Below, in pieces: positions 16,761 to 25,191 of a DNA stretch of 50,688 nucleotides (the first letter of the stretch is position 1; each line of letters opens with the position of its first letter). The notes beneath the pieces were generated by a model. That model was not told where the DNA came from and did no database searches. It saw nothing but the letters and a program-made list of their open reading frames with translations. The stretch is from Lentilactobacillus parafarraginis DSM 18390 = JCM 14109. Its GTDB lineage: Bacteria; Bacillota; Bacilli; Lactobacillales; Lactobacillaceae. The stretch lies in contig NZ_AZFZ01000002.1 of NCBI RefSeq assembly GCF_001435895.1, forward strand, positions 44,239 to 94,926, read 5' to 3'. Made by a program: the position numbers and the translations under genes.

Positions 16761-16869
16761 GTCTCCCCTTAATCCGGACAATGTTAATCAACATGCTTAT
16801 TAATGGTTGATAGGCGCCATCATTTTACGTTTGTGAAGTAATCATCATATAATTCCCAAGGCATTTTGG

Positions 16870-16897
16870 TTGCATTTCACAAGGCTTCTGCTATATT
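16870..16897 (+). promoter_or_regulatory. Candidate promoter of the hydroxyacyl-CoA dehydrogenase-like gene
   Basis: TTGCAT (16870-16875), a 16-bp spacer and TATATT (16892-16897) lie about 50 bp before the start at 16950. The rest of the gap from 16761 holds no gene. Confidence 0.5.
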
Positions 16898-16949
16898 TAA
16901 GTTGATGATTGTTGTAACCGTTTTCATTTATAACAAGGGGGATTTTCTC

Positions 16950-17840
16950 ATGGCTATCAAAAAAGTAACCGTTGCTGGTAGTGGTGTGTTGGGAAGTCAA
17001 ATTGCGTTTCAAAGTGCCTTCAAGGGCTTCGACGTGACCGTTTATGATATTAACCAGGAGGCCGTGGACAAGGCAGCTGAGCGAATCAAGGGGCTGCGCC
17101 ATGCTTACCGAACTGATATTGACGCAACTGACGAGGAATTTAACGCGGGGATTGGACGACTGCGCTTCACCGACGACTTAGCTGATGCTGTTAAGGATGC
17201 TGATCTGGTTATCGAAGCGATTCCGGAAAATCCTAAGATTAAGCGTGATTTCTATAAAAAGATTGGCACCCTGGCACCAAAGTCCGCTATCTTCACCAGT
17301 AACTCATCAACGTTAGTCCCAAGTATGTTTGCCGCAGACACTGGCCGGCCAAAGCAGTTCTTGAATATGCACTTTGCAAACCAAGTTTGGTTAAACAACA
17401 CGGCTGAAATTATGGGCTCACCGGAAACTGATCCGGCAATCTACGATGAAATTGTTGCGTATGCGCGCCAAATTGGCATGATTCCGATTCAACTAAAGAA
17501 GGAACAGCCCGGCTACATTCTCAACTCCCTATTAATTCCATTCCTTGATGCCGCTGAGCAACTGTGGCTAAAGGGAATTGCGGATCCGCAAATGATTGAT
17601 CGAACCTGGATTGCGGCAACTGGTTCGCCATTCGGTCCCTTTGGAATTTTAGATGCGGTTGGTATTCGAACCGCGTACAATATTACCGCGGCGGAATTGA
17701 AGGACCACCCGGAACTGCAACCGATTGCCGATCGCCTCAAGGAATTACTCGATCAGGGAAAACTAGGAATGGAGTCCGGCGAAGGCTTTTACAAGTACCC
17801 TGATCCTGAGTTCAAGAAACCCGAATTTTTAAATGAATAG
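16950..17840 (+). CDS. 3-hydroxyacyl-CoA dehydrogenase family protein
   Basis: The 296-residue protein has an N-terminal Rossmann domain (VTVAGSGVLGSQIAFQ, GxGxxG variant), the family segment DLVIEAIPE, SNSSTLVPS and MHFANQV, and a C-terminal helical domain ending GMESGEGFYKYPDP. It should oxidise or reduce a 3-hydroxyacyl substrate with NAD(P)H; 3-hydroxybutyryl-CoA dehydrogenase is the common annotation. The active-site His lies in the MHF segment. It is monocistronic with no fatty-acid genes nearby, so the true substrate could be a small hydroxy acid. The start ATG 16950 has AAGGGGG. Confidence 0.85.
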   Translation: MAIKKVTVAGSGVLGSQIAFQSAFKGFDVTVYDINQEAVDKAAERIKGLRHAYRTDIDATDEEFNAGIGRLRFTDDLADAVKDADLVIEAIPENPKIKRDFYKKIGTLAPKSAIFTSNSSTLVPSMFAADTGRPKQFLNMHFANQVWLNNTAEIMGSPETDPAIYDEIVAYARQIGMIPIQLKKEQPGYILNSLLIPFLDAAEQLWLKGIADPQMIDRTWIAATGSPFGPFGILDAVGIRTAYNITAAELKDHPELQPIADRLKELLDQGKLGMESGEGFYKYPDPEFKKPEFLNE

Positions 17841-17887
17841 TTTTAATCGACAATAACTCCTTGGTCGAGAATCATATTTAATGTCGC

Positions 17888-17941
17888 ACCAAAAAGATGG
17901 GCACCGCCAATCTCATTTGAGATCAGTGGTGCCCATCTTTT
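17888..17941. terminator. Bidirectional terminator between convergent genes
   Basis: AAAAAGATGGGCACC pairs with GGTGCCCATCTTTTT around an inner stem; A and T tracts on both sides allow action in both directions. Confidence 0.88.
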
Positions 17942-17947
17942 TGGCAG

Positions 17948-18310
17948 TTATTGAACTCCTTTAAACTTTGAAAATCCATCCACCAAGAAATTTGAAATGG
18001 TTAACCACGTTATAAAAATTGGGATATTCCCAATCAGTTGCAGCTCCACAAGTAAGAAAAAAAGCCCAATCGTTGCAACCGTGGCGATTAAGATCGAAGT
18101 AAATCCGCGGCGGTAATGATGATAGTTAAGTTCTGGATGGTACAAATACACCTTCCTACCAGCATATGCGTACCACGCAATCCAGGTAAGAATGAAGGCA
18201 AGCATTAACCAGATTGGATCAACTTTTAATGCCACCATAAAAATATCGATGATGAGCGTTATGATCAGCGGTACGTTGTTGAAGAGGGCGTATTTCCAAT
18301 TAAATGTCAT
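17948..18310 (-). CDS. Small membrane protein of an HPEL-motif tandem pair (second gene)
   Basis: The 120-residue protein has three to four hydrophobic segments and a central basic cytoplasmic loop with YLYHPELNYHHYRRG. It is clearly related to the preceding gene's product: both begin M-K/T-FN-W/F-K-xAL and share HPEL-xxxH followed by a helix with IG. The start ATG 18310 has AGGAG 8 bp upstream; an earlier start lacks one. I know no function. The tandem paralogy suggests a heteromeric membrane complex. Confidence 0.75.
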   Translation of the reverse strand: MTFNWKYALFNNVPLIITLIIDIFMVALKVDPIWLMLAFILTWIAWYAYAGRKVYLYHPELNYHHYRRGFTSILIATVATIGLFFLLVELQLIGNIPIFITWLTISNFLVDGFSKFKGVQ

Positions 18311-18339
18311 TGGTTGGTCTCCTGTAAGATTTAAATCCA

Positions 18340-18675
18340 TTAACTATGGCATAGTATAAGCCAAATGACGCCAAGAAAGTGGCTGGAGACCCCCATGGTA
18401 TAGCCGCTAACAACAATCCCAATGATGCCCACAAAGACCACAAAATTGGACATGATTGTCGATTCAAAGTTATGGAGGTCCAACTCAGGATGTTTCTTGA
18501 AGAATGTTTTACCGTATCGATAGTGAATAAAAAATTCCAAAACCGAAAAGATTCCGACAGCGACTAGTAACGCGCCAACCACATTTGATATGTATATATG
18601 AACAAGCAAATACAGAGCAATTAACGGGATATATGGGACAAAACAAATTAGGGCAATCTTAAAATTAAATTTCAA
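18340..18675 (-). CDS. Small membrane protein of an HPEL-motif tandem pair (first gene)
   Basis: The 111-residue protein has three to four membrane helices and the loop FFKKHPELDLHNFEST, parallel to its downstream paralogue. The start is TTG 18675 with AAGGAG 9 bp upstream. It is 29 bp from the second gene. The upstream region carries a direct repeat (18726-18755), suggesting regulated expression. Function unknown. Confidence 0.75.
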   Translation of the reverse strand: MKFNFKIALICFVPYIPLIALYLLVHIYISNVVGALLVAVGIFSVLEFFIHYRYGKTFFKKHPELDLHNFESTIMSNFVVFVGIIGIVVSGYTMGVSSHFLGVIWLILCHS

Positions 18676-18725
18676 TCAACGACACTCCTTAACAAGATTC
18701 CCCCACCCCTCAGAAAATTGTTGCG

Positions 18726-18755
18726 TTAACTATACCATACATTAACCATACCATA
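18726..18755. repeat. Direct repeat in the region between the HPEL pair and tenA
   Basis: TTAACTATACCATA (18726-18739) and TTAACCATACCATA (18742-18755) differ at one of 14 positions and repeat with a 16-bp period. They lie 50-80 bp upstream of the TTG start of the minus-strand gene and before the TPP leader on the other strand. An activator site is possible. Confidence 0.55.
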
Positions 18756-18814
18756 ATGGAAGAAATTCGTGAAATTCCCAAAAATTATGGTAAACTTTGG
18801 GTATTCAAATAAGA

Positions 18815-18897
18815 TCACTGGGGGTGCCTTGTGCTGAGATGGCGTTTCGCCAATCCCTTTGAACCTGATTTGGTTAATACCAACGTAGGGAAGTGGA
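18815..18897 (+). promoter_or_regulatory. TPP riboswitch (THI element)
   Basis: Conserved THI-box elements appear in order: GGGGTGCC, CTGAGAT, CCCTTTGAACCTGAT, GGTTAATACCAACGTAGGGAAGT. The closing stem pairs CACT at 18816 with AGTG at 18892. It lies 72 bp upstream of tenA. A following weak hairpin (AGAAC/GTTCT, about 18903-18937) could be the expression platform. Confidence 0.95.
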
Positions 18898-18968
18898 AAA
18901 ATGAGAACAACGAGTACCAAGTCCGGTTGCGTTCTGTTTGAAAATTTTGTTTTGAGGAGTATCCATTC

Positions 18969-19667
18969 ATGAAATTTTCCGAAGAATTAGTCGCAGCGGG
19001 ACAACCAATTTTACATGAAATTTATCAACATCCGTTCGTCCAAGGAATTGGCAACGGAGACTTACCAAAAGAAGCATTGACGTTTTACGTGGGTCAGGAC
19101 TATAACTATTTGAACGCGTTCATCAAGGTTTACGCGGCTGCCATTCAAAAATCGGAAACCCGGGCCGACATGGCAATCTTTGCGAAACAAATCGACTTTA
19201 TTTTGAACAGCGAAATTCATCCCCACCACAATTTCTGTAACGTTGCCGGGGTGAAATATGAAAGTTTGCAGCACGAAGCCCAAGCTCCCGGCACTTACCT
19301 ATACAATGAACATATGTACCGGGCTGCCCGAACTGGCGACCTAATTGATATCGTTGCCGCCATGACACCATGTCCATGGACATATCTGGAAATCGCAAAC
19401 CGGTTTGTGAATCAGGGTAAGAACACTGATGATAATGTCTTCAAACCATGGATTGATTTTTATGCCAACATGGAAAATGACGATGACAGTATCCTGCCGC
19501 AGTTATTTGCCTTGATTGATCGTGAAGCCGAACACTACGACCAGCACCATCTGGATATCGTTAAAGAAGAATTTTTAAAGAGCTGTGAACTCGAGTGGGA
19601 ATTCTGGGATCAAGCGTATCATCAGCGCAGTTGGCACTTCGTCAAACCAATGAAGCAGTACCGTTAA
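18969..19667 (+). CDS. tenA: TenA family thiaminase II (aminopyrimidine aminohydrolase)
   Basis: The 232-residue helical protein has the TenA active-site segment AMTPCPWTYLEI with nucleophile Cys135, the same position as in Bacillus TenA, and the late glutamate segment SCELEWEFWDQAY. TenA hydrolyses aminopyrimidine breakdown products of thiamine so that the pyrimidine can be salvaged as HMP. The TPP riboswitch in front confirms a thiamine role. The start ATG 18969 has GAGGAG. It is a single gene closed by the terminator at 19714-19755, with no thiM/thiD/thiE neighbours. Confidence 0.95.
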   Translation: MKFSEELVAAGQPILHEIYQHPFVQGIGNGDLPKEALTFYVGQDYNYLNAFIKVYAAAIQKSETRADMAIFAKQIDFILNSEIHPHHNFCNVAGVKYESLQHEAQAPGTYLYNEHMYRAARTGDLIDIVAAMTPCPWTYLEIANRFVNQGKNTDDNVFKPWIDFYANMENDDDSILPQLFALIDREAEHYDQHHLDIVKEEFLKSCELEWEFWDQAYHQRSWHFVKPMKQYR

Positions 19668-19713
19668 CAGCGAAAACGCGCCTTTTATAGCCTATTTAAA
19701 CCACTAATCAAAT

Positions 19714-19755
19714 AAAACACCTGCGACAACATTGAGCTGTCACAGGTGTTTTTTG
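19714..19755 (+). terminator. Intrinsic terminator after tenA
   Basis: AAAACACCTGCGACA pairs with TGTCACAGGTGTTTTTT across a short loop. Confidence 0.88.
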
Positions 19756-19804
19756 CGATCATCATCCTTGAGCTCACCAAGCCGGTAATCTTTCTAGTCA
19801 GGCT

Positions 19805-21202
19805 TTAAGGTTTCGCTTTAAATAACTTCGTAAACAACCAGAAATTGATGGTTCCCACAAACAAGATAATCCCAAACGCCATCTGACTGCCGACAGCCAC
19901 GTTTTGCGCGTTTGAAAAGTGGGGAACGGTTATCGAACTCATGAGCACCGCCATCACGGTTGTGCCGATAGAGCCGGCAACCTGTTGACCAGTACTATAT
20001 ACGGCGTTGGCATCATTGCGAACGTCACCGCTTAAAACTTTAAGGCCGTAAGTCATACAGTTACCAAAGGCCATCGAGCGGCCCATGGCAAAGACGGTGT
20101 AGAGTAAAATAATGCCAATAATCGATAGATGACGACCATAAATGGTAAATCCCAATGCCGTAATGAAGAACAGTGTGTTCCCCAAGTATAACGGCAGTTT
20201 GCCGCCATACCGATCCAACATCCAGCCATAAATTGGTTGACCCAATCCGTTTAAAACACTTCCTGGCAGCAAAACCAGTCCACCAATGAAGGCACTGGCA
20301 TGATCAACCACTTGGACGTAATTTGGCAGCACAAAGTTAATCCCGATATTGGAAGCCTGCAATAAAATGTATGGCAAAAAACTATAAATAAATGATGGGT
20401 GCTTAAAAACAGCTAAGTTGAAGAGCGCCTTCTTACTGAATTTGGATCGCCACATAAACAAACCAAACGTGATGACGGTGAAGGCAAAATACCAAAGGCT
20501 ATTTAAAAGGCCGTGGGCATCTCCCATGACATTCAAGCCCATAATCAAGCTGGTGAGTGAGACCGCCAATAACGCAAACCGTAACCAATCGAAAACGTAA
20601 TGGCGGGTTGGCGAATATTGTTTAATGGTGAAAATCCCGAGAATCAATAATAACGCGGTGATCGGCAAGGTGATCCAAAAAATCATCCGCCAACTGGCAA
20701 AGTAATCAACCGTTCCGCCAAAGGTCGGCCCAAGCGCAGGAGCAACCAGGATAATGAGGTTGGCCATGCCCATATAGGTTCCAAACTTAGTTGCTGGAAC
20801 GGTGTCCATAATAATGTTAATCATTAACGGTCCGGTTAGCCCCACGCACCCAGCCTGAACCAGGCGGCCAAGCAGCAGGACCCAGTATGTGGTGGCCATT
20901 CCGCCAAGAATATCCCCTAACATGAAGAGACAGGCCGCGGCAATGAACAACTGCTTATTTGTGAAGCGCCGCTTTAGATAGGCAGACGTGAGCATCAATA
21001 ATGCCACCGTCAGCAAATACCCCGTCGTCACCCATTAAACGGTGGTCAGCGAAACGTTGAACTGCTTCATCAGCGTTGGAAAGGTCACGTTCATTGACGT
21101 TTCCGTTAGGACCCCCATAAAGGTCATTAGGGAAATGACAACAATGACGAAGAACGGATGCTTCGCGTTTTGTTTTTGAATTGATGTTTGTGATTCTACC
21201 AC
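19805..21202 (-). pseudogene. DHA2-type MFS drug efflux transporter, interrupted by a nonsense codon
   Basis: The whole reading frame would start at GTG 21202 (GGGGAC upstream) and encode about 464 residues, a length and pattern matching LmrB/EmrB-like 14-helix efflux permeases. Residues before and after codon 56 read continuously, with LMKQFNVSLTTV before and WVTTGYLLTVALLML after, but codon 56 is TAA (21035-21037), where family members have Gln (VQWVTTGYLL); CAA to TAA is one C-to-T change. The downstream part is open to 19805 and could restart at GTG 21031, but without the first helix it would hardly insert normally. All else looks intact, so the inactivation is recent, or it is a sequencing error. 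Confidence 0.85.
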
Positions 21203-21250
21203 GGTTAATGAGTCCCCTTTGATTAAATTAATACTGAAAAGCGCATTTAA

Positions 21251-21796
21251 TCATAATAAACCATTTAGGCAAGAAGATACAAGGGGAATTTTACTAAAAA
21301 ATATCATTTTTTCATTAATCAGGCTTTTATTTTGTAATACCCGCATCTCGATCGACAACCTCGAATAATTCACAAACACACGGGATATTGGGGGGGGGAA
21401 GGACTGCTTGAGCCGCTGATACTCATTTTTAAAAAACGCTTCGTGAACCGTGCGCCAATAGGTTAACGATCGGTCCCCTTCACCTTCGTGAAACGCGTGC
21501 TCCGCGGAAACCCACTTATAAGGAACGATTTCAACCACCTTGGTTTGGGTGATACAGGCCGGAGTCCCATCAGCCCATAGGATCATATTATAATCACCAG
21601 CCTTTGGCAGTGGTTCGTTAGATTCGTAATCCTCCAGAGCAGACGTTGTTGCGGTCTTAATTCCCTTTACAACCAATTCAGCGAGCTGATTAGCCGTTTC
21701 AGCGTCGTCACCAAATGCCCAGGCATCATAGTGGGCATTTTCCAGACGATGGGTGGTCACAAACCGCTGCCAGTATGCATGTATTTGATGATTCAT
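21251..21796 (-). pseudogene. ASCH domain protein, frameshifted at a run of nine G
   Basis: The ATG start at 21796 has GAGGAG. Residues 1-135 are a normal ASCH domain (AWAFGDDAETANQLAELVVKGIKTATTS, NMILWADGTPACITQTKVVEIVPYKWV, then FHEGEGDRSLTYWR). After a run of nine C on the coding strand (21390-21398) the as-read frame gives an unrelated tail to 21251. In another frame the expected family ending IPCVCELFEVVDRDAGITK follows, stopping at 21327. Seven or ten C would restore it, giving about 155 residues. ASCH proteins bind RNA or modified nucleosides. Slippage, true phase variation or a sequencing error are all possible. Confidence 0.8.
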
Positions 21797-21883
21797 TTTT
21801 ATCTCCTCGCCATCGTTAATTAACTTTTATCTATTAACCATTCAGTCATCAGGCACTCTTCGTTACGCAAAGCCTTAAAAGCA

Positions 21884-21922
21884 TCAACATCGGGCCCAGA
21901 AAGTGTCCGGACCCGATGTTAT
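21884..21922 (-). terminator. Hairpin after the aminotransferase gene
   Basis: ACATCGGGCCC pairs with GGACCCGATGT. The T tract on the minus strand is weak (TGATGCTTTT), so termination strength is uncertain. Confidence 0.5.
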
Positions 21923-21968
21923 TAAGAAATTTAAAGTCTCAAGCAGATTATCCCGCCAAAATCGAAAA

Positions 21969-23180
21969 CTAGTTCCCACTCACCTCGGAAACTGATTCCG
22001 AAATGGTTTCTTTAATGGCGGATCCCAGTCGTTTGATCCCCGTCTTGATCTGTTCCTCAGACATGTTTGAGAAGTTTAACCTGAACGTTCCCGGAGTAAC
22101 CGCATCAGGATAGAACGGTTCACCAGGAACGAAGGCGACGTTATGCTTAATGCAGGTATTAAAGAGTTCTTGGGTATCAATATTACCAGGTACTTCAACC
22201 CAGATAAAGAGTCCACCCTCGGGATGGCTATAGTTGACCCCCTTCGGAAAATCGGCTTCAATTGCCGCCATCATGACATTCTCCCGTTTCCGATAAACCC
22301 GCTTGATCTTATTAATGTGATCTTCAATATCGTACTCGGCCATGAACTTTGCCACAATGTGTTGCGTTAGATTATCCGAGTGCACGTCGGCAGACTGCTT
22401 CATTAAAGTAAACTTCTTCATCAATGACGTTTCGGCAACGATCCACCCTAAACGCAAACCGGGTGCCAAAATCTTCGAAAAAGTACTGAGATAGATGACC
22501 CGATTCTGATCATCATAAAATTTAATTGGTGCAATATCATCACCAGCAAATCGAATGGCCCCGTATGGGTCATCTTCTAGAATCATAATGTCGTATTGAT
22601 CGGCGATCTGAATCATTCGGCGCCGGCGCTCAGCTGACATGGTCCGACCGGTTGGATTCTGGAAATTTGGAATGGTGTAAATAAACTTAGTGTTGGGATT
22701 TTCCGCAACCGCCTTTTTCAGGTCATCCATCTTCATTCCGTCTTCGTCCATCTCCACCCCAACGATGTGGGCCCCGTAACTACGGAAGACGTCCAACGCA
22801 CACAAATAGGTTGGTTTTTCAACAATCACCGTATCACCGGGATTAATAAACATTTTTGCGGTTAAGTCAATCGACTGCTGGGAACCAGTCGAAATCATCA
22901 CATTATCGATTGCGGTGTTGACGCCCTGTTTGGCCATCCGCTTCACGATTTGAGTCCGTAATGCGGGGTCGCCAATCGCAGCACTATATTGTAAAGCCTG
23001 TCGGCCACTTTCATCATAAACTTCATTTGTGACCTTCTTGAGAGCGTCAACCGGAAATAATTCCGGCGCGGGGAGGCCTCCGGCAAAAGAAATAATGTCT
23101 GGACTGCCGGCAACCTTCAAAATGTTGCCGACTGGATCTTCGTCACTGGCTGGTACACGAGTAGAAAATTGATATGTCAT
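21969..23180 (-). CDS. PLP-dependent aminotransferase, class I/II
   Basis: The 403-residue protein has the fold-type I pattern: SFAGGLPAPELFP at the N terminus, GSQQSIDLTAKMF, IPNFQNPTG, EDDPYG, the PLP lysine in STFSKILAPGLRLGW, and TFRLNFSN near the C terminus. It belongs to the group with 2-aminoadipate (LysN) and aromatic or branched-chain aminotransferases; the exact amino acid is not clear. The start ATG 23180 has AAGGAG. A T-box leader upstream shows that its transcription responds to an uncharged tRNA, which fits amino acid metabolism. Confidence 0.9.
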   Translation of the reverse strand: MTYQFSTRVPASDEDPVGNILKVAGSPDIISFAGGLPAPELFPVDALKKVTNEVYDESGRQALQYSAAIGDPALRTQIVKRMAKQGVNTAIDNVMISTGSQQSIDLTAKMFINPGDTVIVEKPTYLCALDVFRSYGAHIVGVEMDEDGMKMDDLKKAVAENPNTKFIYTIPNFQNPTGRTMSAERRRRMIQIADQYDIMILEDDPYGAIRFAGDDIAPIKFYDDQNRVIYLSTFSKILAPGLRLGWIVAETSLMKKFTLMKQSADVHSDNLTQHIVAKFMAEYDIEDHINKIKRVYRKRENVMMAAIEADFPKGVNYSHPEGGLFIWVEVPGNIDTQELFNTCIKHNVAFVPGEPFYPDAVTPGTFRLNFSNMSEEQIKTGIKRLGSAIKETISESVSEVSGN

Positions 23181-23247
23181 ATTAATGCACTCCTTACGTG
23201 ATTGATTGTTAAACTTCATTGAAATGTTAATTTTTTTGTTAATCTGA

Positions 23248-23328
23248 TTACACGACTGAATGGCCACATAACGCGAAGACGCCGTTAACCCGTCGAACTA
23301 ATTTTTGCAATTCTAACTCTCTCATCAT
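23248..23328 (-). CDS. Short ORF (26 codons) in the aminotransferase leader
   Basis: A 26-codon ORF begins at ATG 23328 with AAGGAG 5 bp upstream and ends with TAA at 23248, 67 bp before the aminotransferase start and after the T-box terminator. The peptide starts MMRELELQKLVRR and ends ALCGHSVV. It has no membrane segment or known motif. It could be a coupling or leader peptide, or chance; the good ribosome site is the only support. Confidence 0.4.
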   Translation of the reverse strand: MMRELELQKLVRRVNGVFALCGHSVV

Positions 23329-23356
23329 GACCACTCCTTAATTTATTTTTCCAACT

Positions 23357-23615
23357 AAAAAACGCCCCCTGGTTATAAAACCAAAGGACGTTGCTTAACG
23401 CGGTACCACCTTAATTTGAACGACTCTTACGACCCGCTCCTTAGCATGTACGGGGATCAAGATCCCGATACACCGCACGATAATGGGTGCACCCATTTCA
23501 CCTCGAAAAGTGAACGCATTGATCAACCTTTCCAAATAACAGTTCCAATACCTTCTCACCCGCTGGTACTCTCTTGGTGAAGCTGTTACCGTAATCCGCT
23601 GAATCAAACTAATTA
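23357..23615 (-). promoter_or_regulatory. T-box leader RNA controlling the aminotransferase
   Basis: Read on the minus strand the T-box sequence AAGGTGGTACCGCG occupies 23399-23412. It is followed by an intrinsic terminator (ACGTCC...GGGGGCGT plus six T, 23357-23391). Stem I includes the apical AGAGAGT and GGGTGAGA motifs (about 23555-23573). The specifier loop appears to contain TTTGGAA; UGG (Trp) at 23532-23534 is one reading, but AUU or UUU cannot be excluded without folding. Confidence 0.92.
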
Positions 23616-23637
23616 GTCGGATTTAAATGTTGTATGC

Positions 23638-23667
23638 AGTTTAGTTCAATACCAGTGAACCTGTCAA
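23638..23667 (-). promoter_or_regulatory. Promoter of the T-box aminotransferase transcript
   Basis: The minus strand has -35 TTGACA (23662-23667), an 18-bp spacer and -10 TAAACT (23638-23643), about 20 bp before stem I. Confidence 0.65.
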
Positions 23668-23815
23668 CCACTTTATTAAAACTTTTCACATAATTATTAT
23701 CAAACGACCATAAAATCGCATCACGTGTCATTTAGTTAATAATAGGCATTTGATTGATTTCTGGGGCCTGCTTAGTTTATGCTCATAGTATGAGTAACAA
23801 GAGAGGAGTGGTTCC

Positions 23816-24340
23816 GTGATAATCAGAACCGTTCGCCAGGCAGATTATTCACCCATTTCTGATCTCCTGATGACAACATTTTCAAAATCTCAAAATGGCT
23901 ATGGTGGAGAAGCAGCCTTAGTTGAAAGAATTCGCAAAGATCCGACTTATAAACGGCGCTTTGAAATTGTCGCTGACCAGGCAGGCCGATTGGTCGGTTA
24001 CGGTCTCCTGAGCAACGTTATTATTGAAAACGAAAACCAATCGAAAACCGGTTTGTGTTTGGCGCCGATGGCCGTTATCGCATCCCACCAGCGCCAAGGA
24101 ATTGGCAAACAAATTTTGACCGAGTTGGAACATCGCGCAGCCCTTGCCAAGTTCCCCTTCATCAGTGTGCTGGGATGGCCGGATTACTATGGCAAACTTG
24201 GCTATCAAAGAGCCAGCCAATTTGGGATTAATCCCCCATTTCCAGCTCCGGACGACACCTACATGATTAAAGCAATTATTCCCGATGGCCTTTCGGGCGT
24301 CCAGGGAACCGTTCATTATCTTAGGGCCTTTGGGATGTAA
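23816..24340 (+). CDS. GNAT family N-acetyltransferase, YhbS-like
   Basis: This 174-residue acetyltransferase has the motif A loop IASHQRQGIGKQILTELEHRA (QxxGxG) after LAPMAV, and a later segment VLGWPDYYGKLGYQRAS typical of YhbS-like proteins. The start is GTG 23816 with GAGAGGAG 7 bp upstream. It is monocistronic, divergent from the T-box transcript. The substrate is unknown. Confidence 0.87.
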   Translation: MIIRTVRQADYSPISDLLMTTFSKSQNGYGGEAALVERIRKDPTYKRRFEIVADQAGRLVGYGLLSNVIIENENQSKTGLCLAPMAVIASHQRQGIGKQILTELEHRAALAKFPFISVLGWPDYYGKLGYQRASQFGINPPFPAPDDTYMIKAIIPDGLSGVQGTVHYLRAFGM

Positions 24341-24484
24341 CCGATTTCTGATAAATTCTCATTACTTCATTATTTTTAACCACTAGTTTGATTATCAAAA
24401 TCATTTTAAGCTAGGGGGGATTCCTTTATTGGCGGTCGTAACGAATAAGGGACTTCGTTTTTGAAGAAACACGAGGGGATTTTT

Positions 24485-25180
24485 TTGACAAACACAATTC
24501 TATTAGTTGAAGATGAAGAGGCTTTAAGTTCTTACCTAATTCCGGAACTCCAATTTGAAGACTATCAAGTTCTTTTAGCCCGTGATGGGGTTGAGGCTTT
24601 AAGTCTTTATGACAATAACCGGGGCAATTTGGATTTGATTATCCTCGACTGGATGTTACCTAAACTAGATGGTCTAGAAGTCTTACGGCGAATTCGCAAG
24701 GGTGACGATATTCCAATCATCATGATGACCGCCCGCGGATACGTGGGTGATAAAGTCGCCGGTCTGGATAGTGGTGCCGACGATTACATTACGAAACCAT
24801 TTGAAATCGAAGAACTTCTCGCCAGAATTCGGGTAATTCTGCGCCACCAACACCACCGCCCAAAAGTGACAAATCTCTACACCGTTGAGGACTTAACATT
24901 GAATGCCAAGTCCCGGCAAGTCACTCGGGGTAATCACTTGATTCAGCTAACCCAACGCGAATATGAATTACTATTGATCCTAATTAAGCATACTGGGGAA
25001 ACGCTCACTCGCAATGAACTATTAGATTCCGTCTGGGGCGTTGACTTTGAAGGTCAACCAAATGTCGTGGACGTGTACATTCGCTACCTGCGCAATAAAA
25101 TTGACCGAAAATACCCGAAGCAATTAATTCACACTGTTCGGGGAATCGGTTATGTGCTTTCTGGGAATTATCAGGAGTAG
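24485..25180 (+). CDS. OmpR/PhoB family response regulator
   Basis: This protein of about 231 residues has a receiver domain (ILLVEDEEALSSYL with the acidic pocket; phospho-acceptor in LIILDWMLPKLDG; switch Lys in YITKPF) and a C-terminal winged helix (LTQREYELLLILIKHTGETLTRNELLDSVWG, then VDVYIRYLRNKID and IHTVRGIGYVL). I choose TTG 24485 as start because GAGGGG lies 6 bp upstream; TTG 24461 is an alternative. It is co-transcribed with the histidine kinase 11 bp downstream. Targets are unknown; the envelope genes that follow are candidates. Confidence 0.92.
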   Translation: MTNTILLVEDEEALSSYLIPELQFEDYQVLLARDGVEALSLYDNNRGNLDLIILDWMLPKLDGLEVLRRIRKGDDIPIIMMTARGYVGDKVAGLDSGADDYITKPFEIEELLARIRVILRHQHHRPKVTNLYTVEDLTLNAKSRQVTRGNHLIQLTQREYELLLILIKHTGETLTRNELLDSVWGVDFEGQPNVVDVYIRYLRNKIDRKYPKQLIHTVRGIGYVLSGNYQE

Positions 25181-25191
25181 GAGGCTTACGT

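Noticed and set aside
23782-23794. CTCATA-G-TATGAG palindrome before the GNAT gene
   Set aside because: It is short, there is no regulator gene near, and it may be part of the -10 region.
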